Positions 17,077 to 26,235 of a stretch of DNA of 44,042 nucleotides are shown here, piece by piece. The position numbers were made by a program, and so were the translations under genes. The notes beneath the pieces were generated by a model, which did not search any database, was not told the DNA's origin, and saw nothing but the letters and a program-made list of their open reading frames with translations. This stretch comes from Bacteroidales bacterium (lineage in GTDB: Bacteria; Bacteroidota; Bacteroidia; Bacteroidales; Muribaculaceae), in the NCBI GenBank assembly GCA_014800385.1, contig JAAVGE010000058.1:1-44042 (forward strand). Reading direction: 5' to 3'. Position 1 is the first letter of the stretch; each line of letters begins with the position of its first letter.

Positions 17077-17597
17077 TTTCCTATATGAACGTTTTCCCAG
17101 AGCAGTTTGTCGGTGTCAATGGGTCGGCGTTCTTCATCCTTATGTCCGAAAGTGAGCACACAAACGATGGACACTGTTTCGGGAATACCTAAAAGTTCCT
17201 GAAGATAATCTTCGGAGGGGGTGTCATCAGCAGTGTAGCGTCCGCGAACCTGCACCCAGCATGAGCCTAAGCCTAAGTCGGCGGCCTGGAGTTGCATGAA
17301 TGTGGCTGCTACCGAGGCATCTTCAATCCATGGGTCGGTGCGGGTGGTGTCGACGCCGACAACGATAGCCAGCGGAGCAGTCTTTAGCGATGTCTGATAT
17401 TGGGGTTTCAGTTCGGCCACACGTGCCATCATGTCACGGTCCTCAATCACAATGAACTGCCAGGCACGGGCGCTTTTCGAAGTAGGAGCCATTAGTCCGG
17501 CTTCAATGATTGTTTTGACATCCTCGGGACTTATGGGCTGATCTGTGTATTTTCGGATGGAGCGACGATTGATGCAAAGGTTGTGAAAGTTATCCAT
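17070..17597 (-). CDS. Nitroreductase-family flavoprotein
   Basis: FMN-dependent NAD(P)H oxidoreductase. The FMN-binding start NLCINRRSIRKYTDQPIS (6-23) and LMAPTSKSARAWQFIVIE (35-52) are family hallmarks, and LGLGSCWVQVRGRY (about 112-125) is the second binding region. Length (175) is that of the short nitroreductases. The physiological substrate cannot be told from sequence. It lies 24 bases after the CCDC81-HU gene and overlaps the DUF2520 gene by 7 bases. Confidence 0.92.
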   Translation of the reverse strand: MDNFHNLCINRRSIRKYTDQPISPEDVKTIIEAGLMAPTSKSARAWQFIVIEDRDMMARVAELKPQYQTSLKTAPLAIVVGVDTTRTDPWIEDASVAATFMQLQAADLGLGSCWVQVRGRYTADDTPSEDYLQELLGIPETVSIVCVLTFGHKDEERRPIDTDKLLWENVHIGKW

Positions 17598-17621
17598 GAC
17601 AGTTTCAGTTTTTAAGGGGTA

Positions 17622-18581
17622 TTATCTGTGGCAAGGCCAGGCATCGGGAAATTCTTCCGCCAGTTTCTCACTATGGAGGTCACGCAATGCCTGCGGCGAC
17701 TCACCTGTGGCGGCTATGACGCGTATGTTGCCATTGTTGTTTACGGTTTCAAGGTGTACGTCGGGATGCAGGCCCATGAATATTCGAGCACGGGTCGCGG
17801 ACTCGCTCGATGCCACAACCAGGTAATATGGGTCGGCATCGTCAAATCTGATGCCGGCGTTTCTGCGTGACAATTCTGTCGGTGAAATGACAGAGTGTGA
17901 CGACACGGAATCGGTCGGCATGGCTATATTGAGTGAAATCTCGATCGGTTTCACTTCGTTTGATTCTTGTGACGGCATCGTTATTCCGGGGAGAGCCAGC
18001 GAAGCCATGTGTAACTCGTTTTCATTGACAGTCACCGGGGTTGTGGTCAGGAAGCCTATTATAATGAGAAGTATAATGGAGGCTGCCACACGCATGAATC
18101 CGGGGAAGGTCAACGTTCGTGACTTGCGTACCGGTTGCAGTGCTGCCTCACGCTGTTCAACCGTCGATACCTCTATTTCCGGAAGTCCGAACAGCACCGG
18201 TGTGTCAAAGAATCGGCGTGAGGGCTCAAAGGTTATCGCACCGTGGGGGAGGCGCATGAAAATACCTAATGACCCTGCGCTGCAACGACCTTCAGGCTGC
18301 GAAAGTTCGGTTTTGATTTTGGATACTTCATCGGCAACCACGGCTGCGCCCTGCTCATAACTTATGCGGTTTCTGCGTGCTACCGATGCAGCCAAGAGAC
18401 CATCGGAATGAGTCAGTTCAGGGTTGAAAAGTATCTGACGCCGAGGGGGCAGGAAGGTTGATGATGCTGCATGATATTCAGCCGGAATATGACGCACCAC
18501 GAACGCACCGAGATGAGGCACGATGACGCAATCGTGGCTATAAAGCAGATATTCTATGTGGCTGAAAATATTATTCATCAT
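17622..18581 (-). CDS. CCDC81-like HU domain and SPOR domain membrane protein
   Basis: The N-terminal half (NIFSHIEYLLYSHDCVIVPH and the following about 140 residues) fits the two prokaryotic CCDC81-like HU domains known from Bacteroidota. A single membrane span follows (VAASIILLIIIGFLTT, about 180-195). The C-terminal 70 residues (YYLVVASSESATRARIF onward) look like a SPOR domain, which in relatives binds denuded peptidoglycan at division sites. So an HU-like, possibly DNA-binding part would face the cytoplasm and SPOR the periplasm. I choose the MMNN start (18581) instead of the track's 18614 because the family begins near NNIF and a -7 box lies just upstream. Domain assignment fairly sure; function inferred. 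Confidence 0.78.
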   Translation of the reverse strand: MMNNIFSHIEYLLYSHDCVIVPHLGAFVVRHIPAEYHAASSTFLPPRRQILFNPELTHSDGLLAASVARRNRISYEQGAAVVADEVSKIKTELSQPEGRCSAGSLGIFMRLPHGAITFEPSRRFFDTPVLFGLPEIEVSTVEQREAALQPVRKSRTLTFPGFMRVAASIILLIIIGFLTTTPVTVNENELHMASLALPGITMPSQESNEVKPIEISLNIAMPTDSVSSHSVISPTELSRRNAGIRFDDADPYYLVVASSESATRARIFMGLHPDVHLETVNNNGNIRVIAATGESPQALRDLHSEKLAEEFPDAWPCHR

Positions 18582-18583
18582 TG

Positions 18584-18614
18584 CAAAGTTACGGAATAAG
18601 GAGGAGAAATGCAA
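18584..18614 (-). promoter_or_regulatory. Possible internal promoter before the HU-SPOR gene
   Basis: On the minus strand TTG (18614-18612), 20 bases and TAACTTTG (18591-18584) fit the Bacteroidota consensus. The box ends two bases before the first ATG, which would give a leaderless transcript. It may be a chance match. Confidence 0.4.
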
Positions 18615-18626
18615 GCGCAGACACCG

Positions 18627-19595
18627 TTATTTGATGAACACGGTGACCAGATCACCATTGCCATCGACTGCCACTTTAGGCATGACAGCGGGGATGAGCA
18701 GCGTGTGGCCCTGAGGCAACGGGTGTGTTGAACCGTCAGGTGCGGTCAGTGTCAGGTTTCCCTTGGTGGCAATCACTATCGTGAAGGAGTCACGCCTTTC
18801 CATGTCGAGTACATGGTGTCCGTTCACCTTTATTATTGTTGATGTAAACTGCGGACAATCCTCCAGGATGATCTCTTTTCCTTCGATGGCGGGAATGTTG
18901 CGTGCATCGCGTTGCTTCAGATCATATTTGATCGCTTCGATGCTCTCTTCCACATGCAGAGACCGGAGATTACCTTCGGCGTCGCGGCGGTTATAGTCAA
19001 AAATGCGGTACGTGACATCGCTTGCCTGCTGCACTTCAAGCACGAAGTTGCCGGCTCCAAGGGCATGGATGCATCCGGGAGGGAGCAGGAACACGTCCCC
19101 TTCGCGAGGGGTGAAGCGTTTCAGCATATTGACAATTTCTCCGTTGTTTACGGCGTCAATAAATGATTCAGGTGTGACAGGCTTGGCGAAACCGGCATAG
19201 AGGTAGGCTGACGGGGAAGGTGATAAAGAGTACCACATCTCTATTTTTCCCGGACCGTCATGGCGACGTGCCGCCAGTTGGTCGTCAGGATGAACCTGTA
19301 TCGACAAATCCTGTGCTGAATCAATGAATTTTACCAGAAGCGGGAAATTGTTCCCGTATTGTTTATGTAGTCTTTCTCCCATTATTTCCTTGCCGTGACC
19401 GGCGAGGATGGCTGACAGGGGAGTGCCTTTATACTGACCGTCCGCAACAACTGACTCATACCCTTCGATGGGGCTTACTTCCCATGATTCACCTATGGTG
19501 GAACCCTGCGAAGCAACTCCTTTGAAGTCGGCGATACGGGTGCCTCCCCAAAGGACCGATTTGTAAATTGTATTGAATTTTAATATCGGAAACAT
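18627..19595 (-). CDS. manA: Class I mannose-6-phosphate isomerase
   Basis: Zinc enzyme interconverting mannose-6-phosphate and fructose-6-phosphate, feeding GDP-mannose and glycan synthesis. The metal site is visible in LSIQVHPDDQLAARRHDGPG and GKIEMWY, and GDVFLLPPGCIHALGAG supplies the later His. It is the short bacterial type (about 322 residues). The start is set at MFPILKFNTIYKSVLWGG (19595), not the track's 19664: the extra 23 residues are not family-like, and the -7 box TACATTTG at 19625-19618 would fall inside them. First gene of the nine-gene minus-strand run. Confidence 0.93.
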   Translation of the reverse strand: MFPILKFNTIYKSVLWGGTRIADFKGVASQGSTIGESWEVSPIEGYESVVADGQYKGTPLSAILAGHGKEIMGERLHKQYGNNFPLLVKFIDSAQDLSIQVHPDDQLAARRHDGPGKIEMWYSLSPSPSAYLYAGFAKPVTPESFIDAVNNGEIVNMLKRFTPREGDVFLLPPGCIHALGAGNFVLEVQQASDVTYRIFDYNRRDAEGNLRSLHVEESIEAIKYDLKQRDARNIPAIEGKEIILEDCPQFTSTIIKVNGHHVLDMERRDSFTIVIATKGNLTLTAPDGSTHPLPQGHTLLIPAVMPKVAVDGNGDLVTVFIK

Positions 19596-19617
19596 GACTG
19601 GTTGTTGAAAAATTATG

Positions 19618-19625
19618 CAAATGTA
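19618..19625 (-). promoter_or_regulatory. -7 box for manA and the envelope gene run
   Basis: TACATTTG on the minus strand fits TAnnTTTG and ends 22 bases before the chosen manA ATG. No good -33 TTTG is seen at the right distance, so this is a weaker call. Confidence 0.4.
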
Positions 19626-19701
19626 ACTAAAATTTGGAATATTCACATTGCCTGAAGTGTACAAATTACGACTTTTTTTGAAAAAATATCATTCCAATCT
19701 G

Positions 19702-19731
19702 TTTCGGGTTGGATTATTTTGAGTAATTTTG
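19702..19731 (+). promoter_or_regulatory. Promoter of lgt
   Basis: TTTC (19702-19705), 18 bases and TAATTTTG (19724-19731) approximate the Bacteroidota promoter. The box ends 26 bases before the lgt ATG. Confidence 0.5.
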
Positions 19732-19757
19732 TGCTTGAACATTTATATTAATGAGCA

Positions 19758-20603
19758 ATGTTACATAATGCAATAGTCTGGGATGTCAACCCTGAATTGA
19801 TAGATTCGTTCATATCGATCCGATGGTACGGGCTGATGTTCGCCATAGGTTTCCTCGTCGGCTACAAGATAGAGGAACGTATATTCAAACATGAGGGAGC
19901 GCCGGAGCGATGGCTCGGGTTGTTACTGCTGTGGGTTATGGCCGGCACTGTGATAGGCGCACGCCTGGGGCATGTGTTTTTCTACGCATGGGATTACTAC
20001 AGCATGCACCCTGAGGAGATTATCCGGGTGTGGGAAGGGGGGCTCGCCAGTCATGGTGGCACCATCGGTGTCATTGCCGGAGTGTTCTGTTTCTCATGGT
20101 TCACTACCAAACGCAGTCCCCTCTGGACTTTTGACCGTCTTGTGATTCCCATAGCATTGGTGGGGGCGTTGATACGCTTCGGCAATCTGATGAACTCCGA
20201 GATTTTCGGTCATGCCACCGACCTTCCCTGGGGCTTTATGTTCGTGCGCTCGCGTGAGTGGCATGCCTTCTATGAGGGTCAGGGGTGTCATCCTACCCAG
20301 ATTTATGAGTCGCTCTGCTATCTGGCACTGTTCGGACTGCTGATGTGGATGTACTGGAAGCGCAATGCCGAGCGCCGTCCCGGTCTGATTTTCGGAGTCT
20401 TTCTGACCGTGCTATTCTCATGCCGGTTCCTCATAGAGTTCATCAAGAACCCGCAGGAGGAGTTTGAGCGTGACATGATTCTCAATATGGGGCAACTGCT
20501 CAGTGTGCCGTTCATCATTCTCGGTGTGATAATGATTGTGCGGGCCATGCGCCGTCCTCCGGTAGAATTACAGTTCCCAAACAAGTTCCCTGACGAAAAG
20601 TGA
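19758..20603 (+). CDS. lgt: Prolipoprotein diacylglyceryl transferase
   Basis: Inner-membrane enzyme that moves diacylglycerol from phosphatidylglycerol to the lipobox cysteine of prolipoproteins, first step of lipoprotein maturation. Family motifs are GGLASHGGTIGVIAGV (about 93-108), the signature LIRFGNLMNSEIFG (about 137-150), and CHPTQIYESLCYLALFG (about 176-192). Seven or so hydrophobic segments and 281 residues are normal. An ATG a few bases upstream runs into a stop after five codons, so 19758 is the start. Its stop overlaps the GTG start of the TPR gene. It should serve the window's own lipoproteins, such as the serpin. Confidence 0.96.
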   Translation: MLHNAIVWDVNPELIDSFISIRWYGLMFAIGFLVGYKIEERIFKHEGAPERWLGLLLLWVMAGTVIGARLGHVFFYAWDYYSMHPEEIIRVWEGGLASHGGTIGVIAGVFCFSWFTTKRSPLWTFDRLVIPIALVGALIRFGNLMNSEIFGHATDLPWGFMFVRSREWHAFYEGQGCHPTQIYESLCYLALFGLLMWMYWKRNAERRPGLIFGVFLTVLFSCRFLIEFIKNPQEEFERDMILNMGQLLSVPFIILGVIMIVRAMRRPPVELQFPNKFPDEK

Positions 20604-22630
20604 AAAGAAAACTCGGCATACTTCTGTTCTTGCTCGCATCCATCATAGGCTGCCGGGCTCAGATCAATACGGAGCAGGTGCTTCGTGTGGGGCAAAACGC
20701 GCTCTATTTCGAGGATTATATGCTCTCGATTCAGTATTTCAATCAGGTTATCAAGGCTAAACCCTATCTTGCCCAGCCATATTTTTTCCGTTCGATAGCC
20801 AAACTGAACTTAGAGGACTTTCAAGGTGCGGAGGCTGATGCCACAGCAGCCATCGAGCGCAATCCGTTCATCACCGATGCTTACGAGGTGAGGGGTGTGG
20901 CACGTCAGAACATGGGTCGCTACGCCGAATCGGTGGCCGACTATAACAAGGCTCTCGAACTGCTCCCCTACAACCGCGGACTGATGCTGAACAAGGCGAT
21001 AGCGGAGCAGGAAATGGAAGATTACGATGCCTCGCGCAACACCTTCACCGAACTGCTGAAAAAATATCCCAACTACGATAATGCCTACGTCGGTCGCGCC
21101 CGACTGAATATTCTCACCGGCGACACCGTGGCTGCCATAGCCGACCTGGACCGCGCGACATCGATCAACAAAAACCTTGTCAACGCCTACGTGCTCCGCG
21201 CCGACATATCAATCAAAAAGGAGCAGAACTATGCACAGGCCCTCGAGGATATGAACGAGGCTATCAAATTACAACCCAAATTCGCCGGCTTCTTTATCAA
21301 CAGGGCATTCCTGCGATATAACCTCGACGACTATTTCGGTGCCATGGCTGACTATGACTATGCGATAGGGCTGGATCCTACCAACAATATAGCCTACTTC
21401 AACCGTGGTCTGCTGCGCGCAGAGGTGCATGACAATGACAAGGCTATTGCCGACTTCAGCAGGGTGATCCAGTTGGATCCGAATGACTACCGTGCGCTCT
21501 TTAACCGATCCATGCTTTATAGCGAAACAGGCGATTACAAAAAGGCTCTTGCCGATATAGACCGTGTGGTCGAGGCGTTTCCGGACTATGACGGCGCACT
21601 GCTCACCCGTTTCCAGATCTACGACAAAATGGGGGACAAACGCCATGCCGAGGCTGACTATCGTGCGGCAATGGCTTTGTCAAAGAATATAGACAAAATA
21701 GCGGCTTCGCATCAACAGAACAACAGCGGTGAGGCTAACAATGAGAACCCCAAACCTTCCGACCCCGAAGAACTGACCCGTAGCCGTTTCTCGACACTGC
21801 TCACCATCGAGAACGAGCATAACGTGGATCAGGAATATAACAACAAATCAATTCGAGGACGTGTGCAGGACCATAGGGTACAGGCCAAAATCAGCCCTCC
21901 CTTCACCATCTCCTACTATGCATCGACTAATCAGTTGAAGGAGACTCCTTATTATATTAAAGAGGTGGATGATATCAATGCCACACGAATGTTGCGCCGC
22001 ATGCTGCTTGTCACCGATGCTGAAAACACCGTGGATGATGAATCGGATATCCGTGAACATTTCAATTCCATTGAATACTACAACTCCTACATCTCCACCC
22101 ACGCCCCCAGGTCAATCGACTATTTCGGACGTGCCATGGATTTTATTTCGATACATAATTATGGCAAGGCGATAGAGGATTTCAACCGAGCCATAGAACT
22201 GACACCCGACCTGGCTCCGGCTTATCTTATGCGTGCCGTGGCCCGCTACCGCCAGGCTATCGCCGACCGTGACACACACCCGGTCAATGCAGACAGCCGC
22301 GAATCGTTCGCTCTGGCTAACGCCCGCCTGCGTGCCGAAATGGATAAGGTGCTTCAGGATTATGACAAACTGATTGAACTGTCACCGCGTATGCCCTTCG
22401 CGTATTATAATAAAGGTGTGATGCTCGCCCAGACAGGCGACCTTACACAGGCATTGCAGAATTTTACACGCACCATCGAACTGAAACCAGACATGGGTGA
22501 GGCGTATTATAACCGTGGTTTCGTCTACCTTCAGTTGGGGCAGAGAGAGAAAGGTATAAACGACCTGTCCAAAGCCGGCGAATTAGGTGTGGTGGAATCT
22601 TACAATCTGCTCAAACAGATGGGACGCTGA
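20600..22630 (+). CDS. Exported tetratricopeptide-repeat protein
   Basis: Predicted envelope protein made almost wholly of TPR units. N-terminal signal peptide (LGILLFLLASIIGCRAQ) whose cysteine could be a lipidation site, but the box is not ideal. At least eight TPR-like repeats run from about 25 to 360 (for example AEADATAAIERNPFITDAYE, ALADIDRVVEAFPDYDGAL), then a low-complexity charged linker (about 368-395), a less typical middle part, and three more repeats near the C-terminus (AIEDFNRAIELTPDLAPAYL, ALQNFTRTIELKPDMGEAY). Starts with GTG overlapping the lgt stop, so translation is probably coupled. Partners unknown; a protein-assembly scaffold role is inferred. Confidence 0.85.
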   Translation: MKRKLGILLFLLASIIGCRAQINTEQVLRVGQNALYFEDYMLSIQYFNQVIKAKPYLAQPYFFRSIAKLNLEDFQGAEADATAAIERNPFITDAYEVRGVARQNMGRYAESVADYNKALELLPYNRGLMLNKAIAEQEMEDYDASRNTFTELLKKYPNYDNAYVGRARLNILTGDTVAAIADLDRATSINKNLVNAYVLRADISIKKEQNYAQALEDMNEAIKLQPKFAGFFINRAFLRYNLDDYFGAMADYDYAIGLDPTNNIAYFNRGLLRAEVHDNDKAIADFSRVIQLDPNDYRALFNRSMLYSETGDYKKALADIDRVVEAFPDYDGALLTRFQIYDKMGDKRHAEADYRAAMALSKNIDKIAASHQQNNSGEANNENPKPSDPEELTRSRFSTLLTIENEHNVDQEYNNKSIRGRVQDHRVQAKISPPFTISYYASTNQLKETPYYIKEVDDINATRMLRRMLLVTDAENTVDDESDIREHFNSIEYYNSYISTHAPRSIDYFGRAMDFISIHNYGKAIEDFNRAIELTPDLAPAYLMRAVARYRQAIADRDTHPVNADSRESFALANARLRAEMDKVLQDYDKLIELSPRMPFAYYNKGVMLAQTGDLTQALQNFTRTIELKPDMGEAYYNRGFVYLQLGQREKGINDLSKAGELGVVESYNLLKQMGR

Positions 22631-22687
22631 CGGTGTTATAAAGTAACCTATGAAAAGAAAACACGAATCTAACATAAACATGAAAAA

Positions 22688-24214
22688 ATGATAACAGAAC
22701 ACGACAAACAGACACTCGCCGCAAAAGGTATAGCGGAAAAGGACGTGAAACAGCAACTCGGACGCTTCGAGTCCGGTTTCCCGTTCCTCGAACTGAAAGG
22801 GGCTGCCCGCCCCGGCGACGGTATTCAGGTGCTTGACACCGAAGCCATCGAACAGGCCAAAGCCAGATGGTACGCCTATCTGGCAAATGGGGGAGAGGTG
22901 ACCAAATTCGTGCCTGCTTCAGGTGCGGCCTCGCGTATGTTCAAATCTCTTTTTGCCTTCGTCGACGGTGACACGGACACTCCTGCACCCGGATCAGATG
23001 TTGATAAACTGGTTAAGGATATTGAAAAATTAGCCTTCTATGCTGAACTTGACGCTGTCGTTAAAAAACTCTACGGCAAGGATGTCAAGCAGATGCTTGC
23101 AGAAGGGGATACACGCAAGGTCATCGCCGCCATCATACTTCCTGAGGGTATGAATTACGGTAGCCTGCCGAAAGGTCTGCTGACATTCCATGCTTATTCC
23201 GATGGCTCTACCCGTACTCCGCTGGAGGAACAGATGGTGGAAGGTGTGCAGACAGCCAAATGTGCCGATGGAAAGGTTAACCTCCATTTCACCGTTTCAG
23301 GCAACCACCGTCAGATGTTCCTTGATAAGATAGCCTCCGTTGCACCATCACTCGAAAAAGAGCATGGAGTGAAGATAAACGTTTCGCTCAGCGAGCAGAA
23401 ACCCAGCACCGATACCATAGCGGTCAATGCTGACAACACACCCTTCCGCGAAAATGATGAACTGGTGTTCCGTCCCGGTGGTCACGGTGCGCTTATTCAG
23501 AATCTCAATGATATAGACTCTGAGGTTGTGTTCATAAAGAATATCGACAACGTGGTTCCCGACAATTTCCGCTCTGCCACAGTAGTATATAAAAAGGTGA
23601 TAGCCGGTGTGCTCATTCAGGTGCATGACCGAATCGCCCTCTACATGGATATGCTTGAAAAAGGGAACTACACATCCGCCGATCTGGATCGCATGGTGCA
23701 GTTCATGCAGAACACACTTTGCATAAGTGACGAACGTGTGTCAAAGATGGATCAGACCGAACTGGCATTGTATCTCAAACATAAATTCGACCGTCCGCTG
23801 CGAGTGTGCGGAATGGTACGCAACGAAGGAGAGCCCGGCGGCGGTCCTTATATAGCACGCAACAGCGATGGTTCCTACTCACCACAGATTCTGGAAAGTT
23901 CGCAGATCGACATGTCCAACAGCGACTATGTAGGCATGATGAAGAGAGCCACACATTTCAATCCGGTAGACCTTGTCTGCTATATCCGCGACTGCAAGGG
24001 TAATAAATACGATCTGACTAAATATGTTGATCCCGACACGGGCTTCATCTCCTCAAAATCGCTTCACGGACGCGAACTCAAAGCCCTTGAACTGCCCGGA
24101 CTGTGGAATGGTGCCATGAGCGACTGGAACACCGTGTTCGTTGAGGTGCCGATCGACACCTTCAATCCCGTAAAAACAGTAAATGATCTGTTAAGAAACA
24201 GTCATCAAGGATGA
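22688..24214 (+). CDS. DUF4301 family protein
   Basis: Conserved Bacteroidota protein of unknown reaction, 508 residues, no signal peptide or membrane span. The block GGEVTKFVPASGAASRMFKS (about 59-78) is the best landmark and recalls the glycine-rich loop of sugar nucleotidyltransferases, as do KGLLTFHAY and FRPGGHGALIQNLNDID (about 260-276). A nucleotidyltransferase-like fold is therefore suspected, not shown. It begins 57 bases after the TPR gene and may be cotranscribed with it. The following 193-base gap holds the acpP promoter. Confidence 0.75.
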   Translation: MITEHDKQTLAAKGIAEKDVKQQLGRFESGFPFLELKGAARPGDGIQVLDTEAIEQAKARWYAYLANGGEVTKFVPASGAASRMFKSLFAFVDGDTDTPAPGSDVDKLVKDIEKLAFYAELDAVVKKLYGKDVKQMLAEGDTRKVIAAIILPEGMNYGSLPKGLLTFHAYSDGSTRTPLEEQMVEGVQTAKCADGKVNLHFTVSGNHRQMFLDKIASVAPSLEKEHGVKINVSLSEQKPSTDTIAVNADNTPFRENDELVFRPGGHGALIQNLNDIDSEVVFIKNIDNVVPDNFRSATVVYKKVIAGVLIQVHDRIALYMDMLEKGNYTSADLDRMVQFMQNTLCISDERVSKMDQTELALYLKHKFDRPLRVCGMVRNEGEPGGGPYIARNSDGSYSPQILESSQIDMSNSDYVGMMKRATHFNPVDLVCYIRDCKGNKYDLTKYVDPDTGFISSKSLHGRELKALELPGLWNGAMSDWNTVFVEVPIDTFNPVKTVNDLLRNSHQG

Positions 24215-24281
24215 AATTGTAAAAAAAAATTAAGAAAAAAACGTAAAAAAGCACCCCTGTTAAGTTTTTTTAGCAAAGATA

Positions 24282-24313
24282 TTTCAGAATGTCAAAGAGA
24301 TTTCGTAAATTTG
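24282..24313 (+). promoter_or_regulatory. acpP promoter and AT-rich leader
   Basis: TTTC (24282-24285), 20 bases and TAAATTTG (24306-24313) match the Bacteroidota promoter pattern. The predicted leader of about 90 bases before the ATG at 24408 is very AT-rich just upstream of the start (AATTATTAATTTATAAAATT), as is usual for strongly translated genes in this phylum. Confidence 0.6.
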
Positions 24314-24407
24314 CACTCTGAAACGCGGACTGCGCATTTATTTAGTGCAAAACCGTATTTGAAATAGAGAAATCATTAGTAATTATTAATTTATAAAATT
24401 TAGAATT

Positions 24408-24653
24408 ATGTCAGAAGAAGTTGCATCAAAAGTAAAAGAAATCATCGTTGATCTTCTTGGTGCCGATGAATCAAAAGTAACTGAAACCGCTTCATTCACC
24501 ACAGATCTTGGTGCAGACAGCCTTGAAACTGTTGACCTGATCATGAAACTCGAACAGGAATTCGACATCGAAATCCCCGAGGACAAAGCCAACACCATCA
24601 CCACTGTAGGTCAGGCTATCGACTACGTTCAGAAAGCAGTAGCAGAAAAATAA
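24408..24653 (+). CDS. acpP: Acyl carrier protein
   Basis: Carries growing acyl chains on a phosphopantetheine arm in type II fatty acid synthesis. The attachment serine is S38 in [10 protein letters not shown], and the acidic helix II that docks with partner enzymes follows ([16 protein letters not shown]). 81 residues, net acidic, no signal peptide. Own promoter upstream, and a hairpin between it and fabF, which would allow more ACP than FabF to be made. Confidence 0.98.
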   Translation: MSEEVASKVKEIIVDLLGADESKVTETASFTTDLGADSLETVDLIMKLEQEFDIEIPEDKANTITTVGQAIDYVQKAVAEK

Positions 24654-24679
24654 TTGGAGAAAAAGATTCTCTGAATATA

Positions 24680-24724
24680 AGTAACTGATTTCCACGTGAG
24701 TCAGTTACTTATTATTGTTTTTTG
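24680..24724 (+). terminator. Hairpin and T-rich tract between acpP and fabF
   Basis: A perfect 9-bp stem (AGTAACTGA / TCAGTTACT, 12-base loop) is followed by TATTATTGTTTTTTG. This resembles an intrinsic terminator or attenuator about 25 bases after acpP. The gap to fabF (164 bases) could also hold a separate promoter, though I do not see a clean one. Confidence 0.65.
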
Positions 24725-24817
24725 ACAATCTTTATTTTTGATGCTTTATATATCGCCATATCACTCTGATATATAGGCAAAACAATCTGAAAACATAACA
24801 AATCAAATTCTCTGATA

Positions 24818-26083
24818 ATGGAACTTAAAAGAGTAGTAGTAACGGGTCTCGGTGCCATTACCCCCATCGGTAATGACGCTGACACCACATGGAAAAATGC
24901 TTTGGCAGGTGTTAGCGGAGCCGGTCCTATTACCCATTTTGACGCTTCACAGTTTAAAACTCAGTTCGCCTGCGAGGTGAAAGGGTTTAACGGAGAAGAA
25001 TATTTCGACCGCAAGAAAAGTCGTGCCCTCGACCTCTATGCACAGTATGCTTTCGCCGCTTCTGTTCAGGCTATCAAGGACTCCGGTCTGCTTGAAGCAG
25101 ATAACCTCAACAAGGATAGAGTCGGTGTAATCATCGCTGCCGGTATCGGTGGTCTTCACACTTTCGAAGAAGAAGCAGGTAACTATGCCCTCAATCAGGC
25201 TAAAGGTCCCAAATACAGCCCCTTCTTCATCCCCAAAATGATTGCTGACATCGCTTCAGGTCATGTTTCAATGGAGTATGGCTTCCATGGTCCCAACTTC
25301 GGTACTGTTTCTGCTTGTGCTTCATCAAACAATGCCATCATCGATGCTTTCAACCTCATCCGTCTGGGTAAGGCTGACGCTATTGTTACCGGTGGTGCTG
25401 AGGCAGCAGTGTTCCCCGCAGGTGTGGGTGGCTTCAATGCAATGCACGCGCTGTCAACACGCAACGACAGCCCCGAAACAGCATCCCGTCCTTTCAGCAA
25501 GTCACGCGACGGTTTCGTAATCGGTGAAGGTGGCGTGGTTCTTATTCTTGAAGAACTGGAACACGCTCTTGCACGCGGTGCGAAAATCTATGCTGAGGTT
25601 GCCGGTGGCGGTCTCTCAGCCGATGCTTACCACATCACTGCAACTCACCCCGAAGGTCTCGGTGCCAAACTGGCTATGAAAAATGCCCTCGAGGATGCAG
25701 GCATGACACCCGCTGACATCGACTATATCAACGCTCACGGAACATCAACCCCCGTAGGTGACATCTCCGAAGTGAAGGCTATCGTTGACGTATTCGGCGA
25801 AAATGCTCATAAACTCAACATATCTTCTACCAAATCCATGACAGGTCACCTGCTGGGTGCAACCGGTGCGCTCGAAGCAATGTTCAGCGTGAAGGCTGTC
25901 CAGGAAGATATCGTTCCTCCCACAATCAACCACGATCCGGAGGATCTCGATGAAAACATCGACTATACTCTCAACTTCACATTTGACAAACCTCAGAAAA
26001 GAACCGTTCGCGCCGCTCTTTCAAACTCTTTCGGTTTCGGTGGTCACAACGCTACCGTTATCGTGAAGAAATTTGAAAAATAA
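24818..26083 (+). CDS. fabF: Beta-ketoacyl-ACP synthase II
   Basis: Condenses malonyl-ACP with acyl-ACP in fatty acid elongation. The catalytic triad is complete: C167 in TVSACASSNN, H307 in INAHGTSTPVGD and H344 in KSMTGHLLGATGALEA, with the usual lysine K339. 421 residues, and FGFGGHNATVIVKKF at the C-terminus matches the family end. It sits after acpP, the common order, and has its own terminator. Confidence 0.97.
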   Translation: MELKRVVVTGLGAITPIGNDADTTWKNALAGVSGAGPITHFDASQFKTQFACEVKGFNGEEYFDRKKSRALDLYAQYAFAASVQAIKDSGLLEADNLNKDRVGVIIAAGIGGLHTFEEEAGNYALNQAKGPKYSPFFIPKMIADIASGHVSMEYGFHGPNFGTVSACASSNNAIIDAFNLIRLGKADAIVTGGAEAAVFPAGVGGFNAMHALSTRNDSPETASRPFSKSRDGFVIGEGGVVLILEELEHALARGAKIYAEVAGGGLSADAYHITATHPEGLGAKLAMKNALEDAGMTPADIDYINAHGTSTPVGDISEVKAIVDVFGENAHKLNISSTKSMTGHLLGATGALEAMFSVKAVQEDIVPPTINHDPEDLDENIDYTLNFTFDKPQKRTVRAALSNSFGFGGHNATVIVKKFEK

Positions 26084-26126
26084 TCAGGTGTTGAACTGAA
26101 CTTTTTCGAAGTCAAATACATTTTAA

Positions 26127-26162
26127 CAACAGGCGATCTTACCGAGATTGCCTGTTGTTTTA
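26127..26162 (+). terminator. Intrinsic terminator of fabF
   Basis: A long stem with outer arms CAACAGGC / GCCTGTTG, extending inward to about 13 pairs with one G-T wobble, is followed by TTTTAA, 43 bases after the fabF stop. Confidence 0.85.
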
Positions 26163-26235
26163 ATAAGTCTGCGGAAAGCCGTGAGGAATCCGCTCCCTTA
26201 TCACGTATCATACTGTAGAACCTAAATTTATTCTT

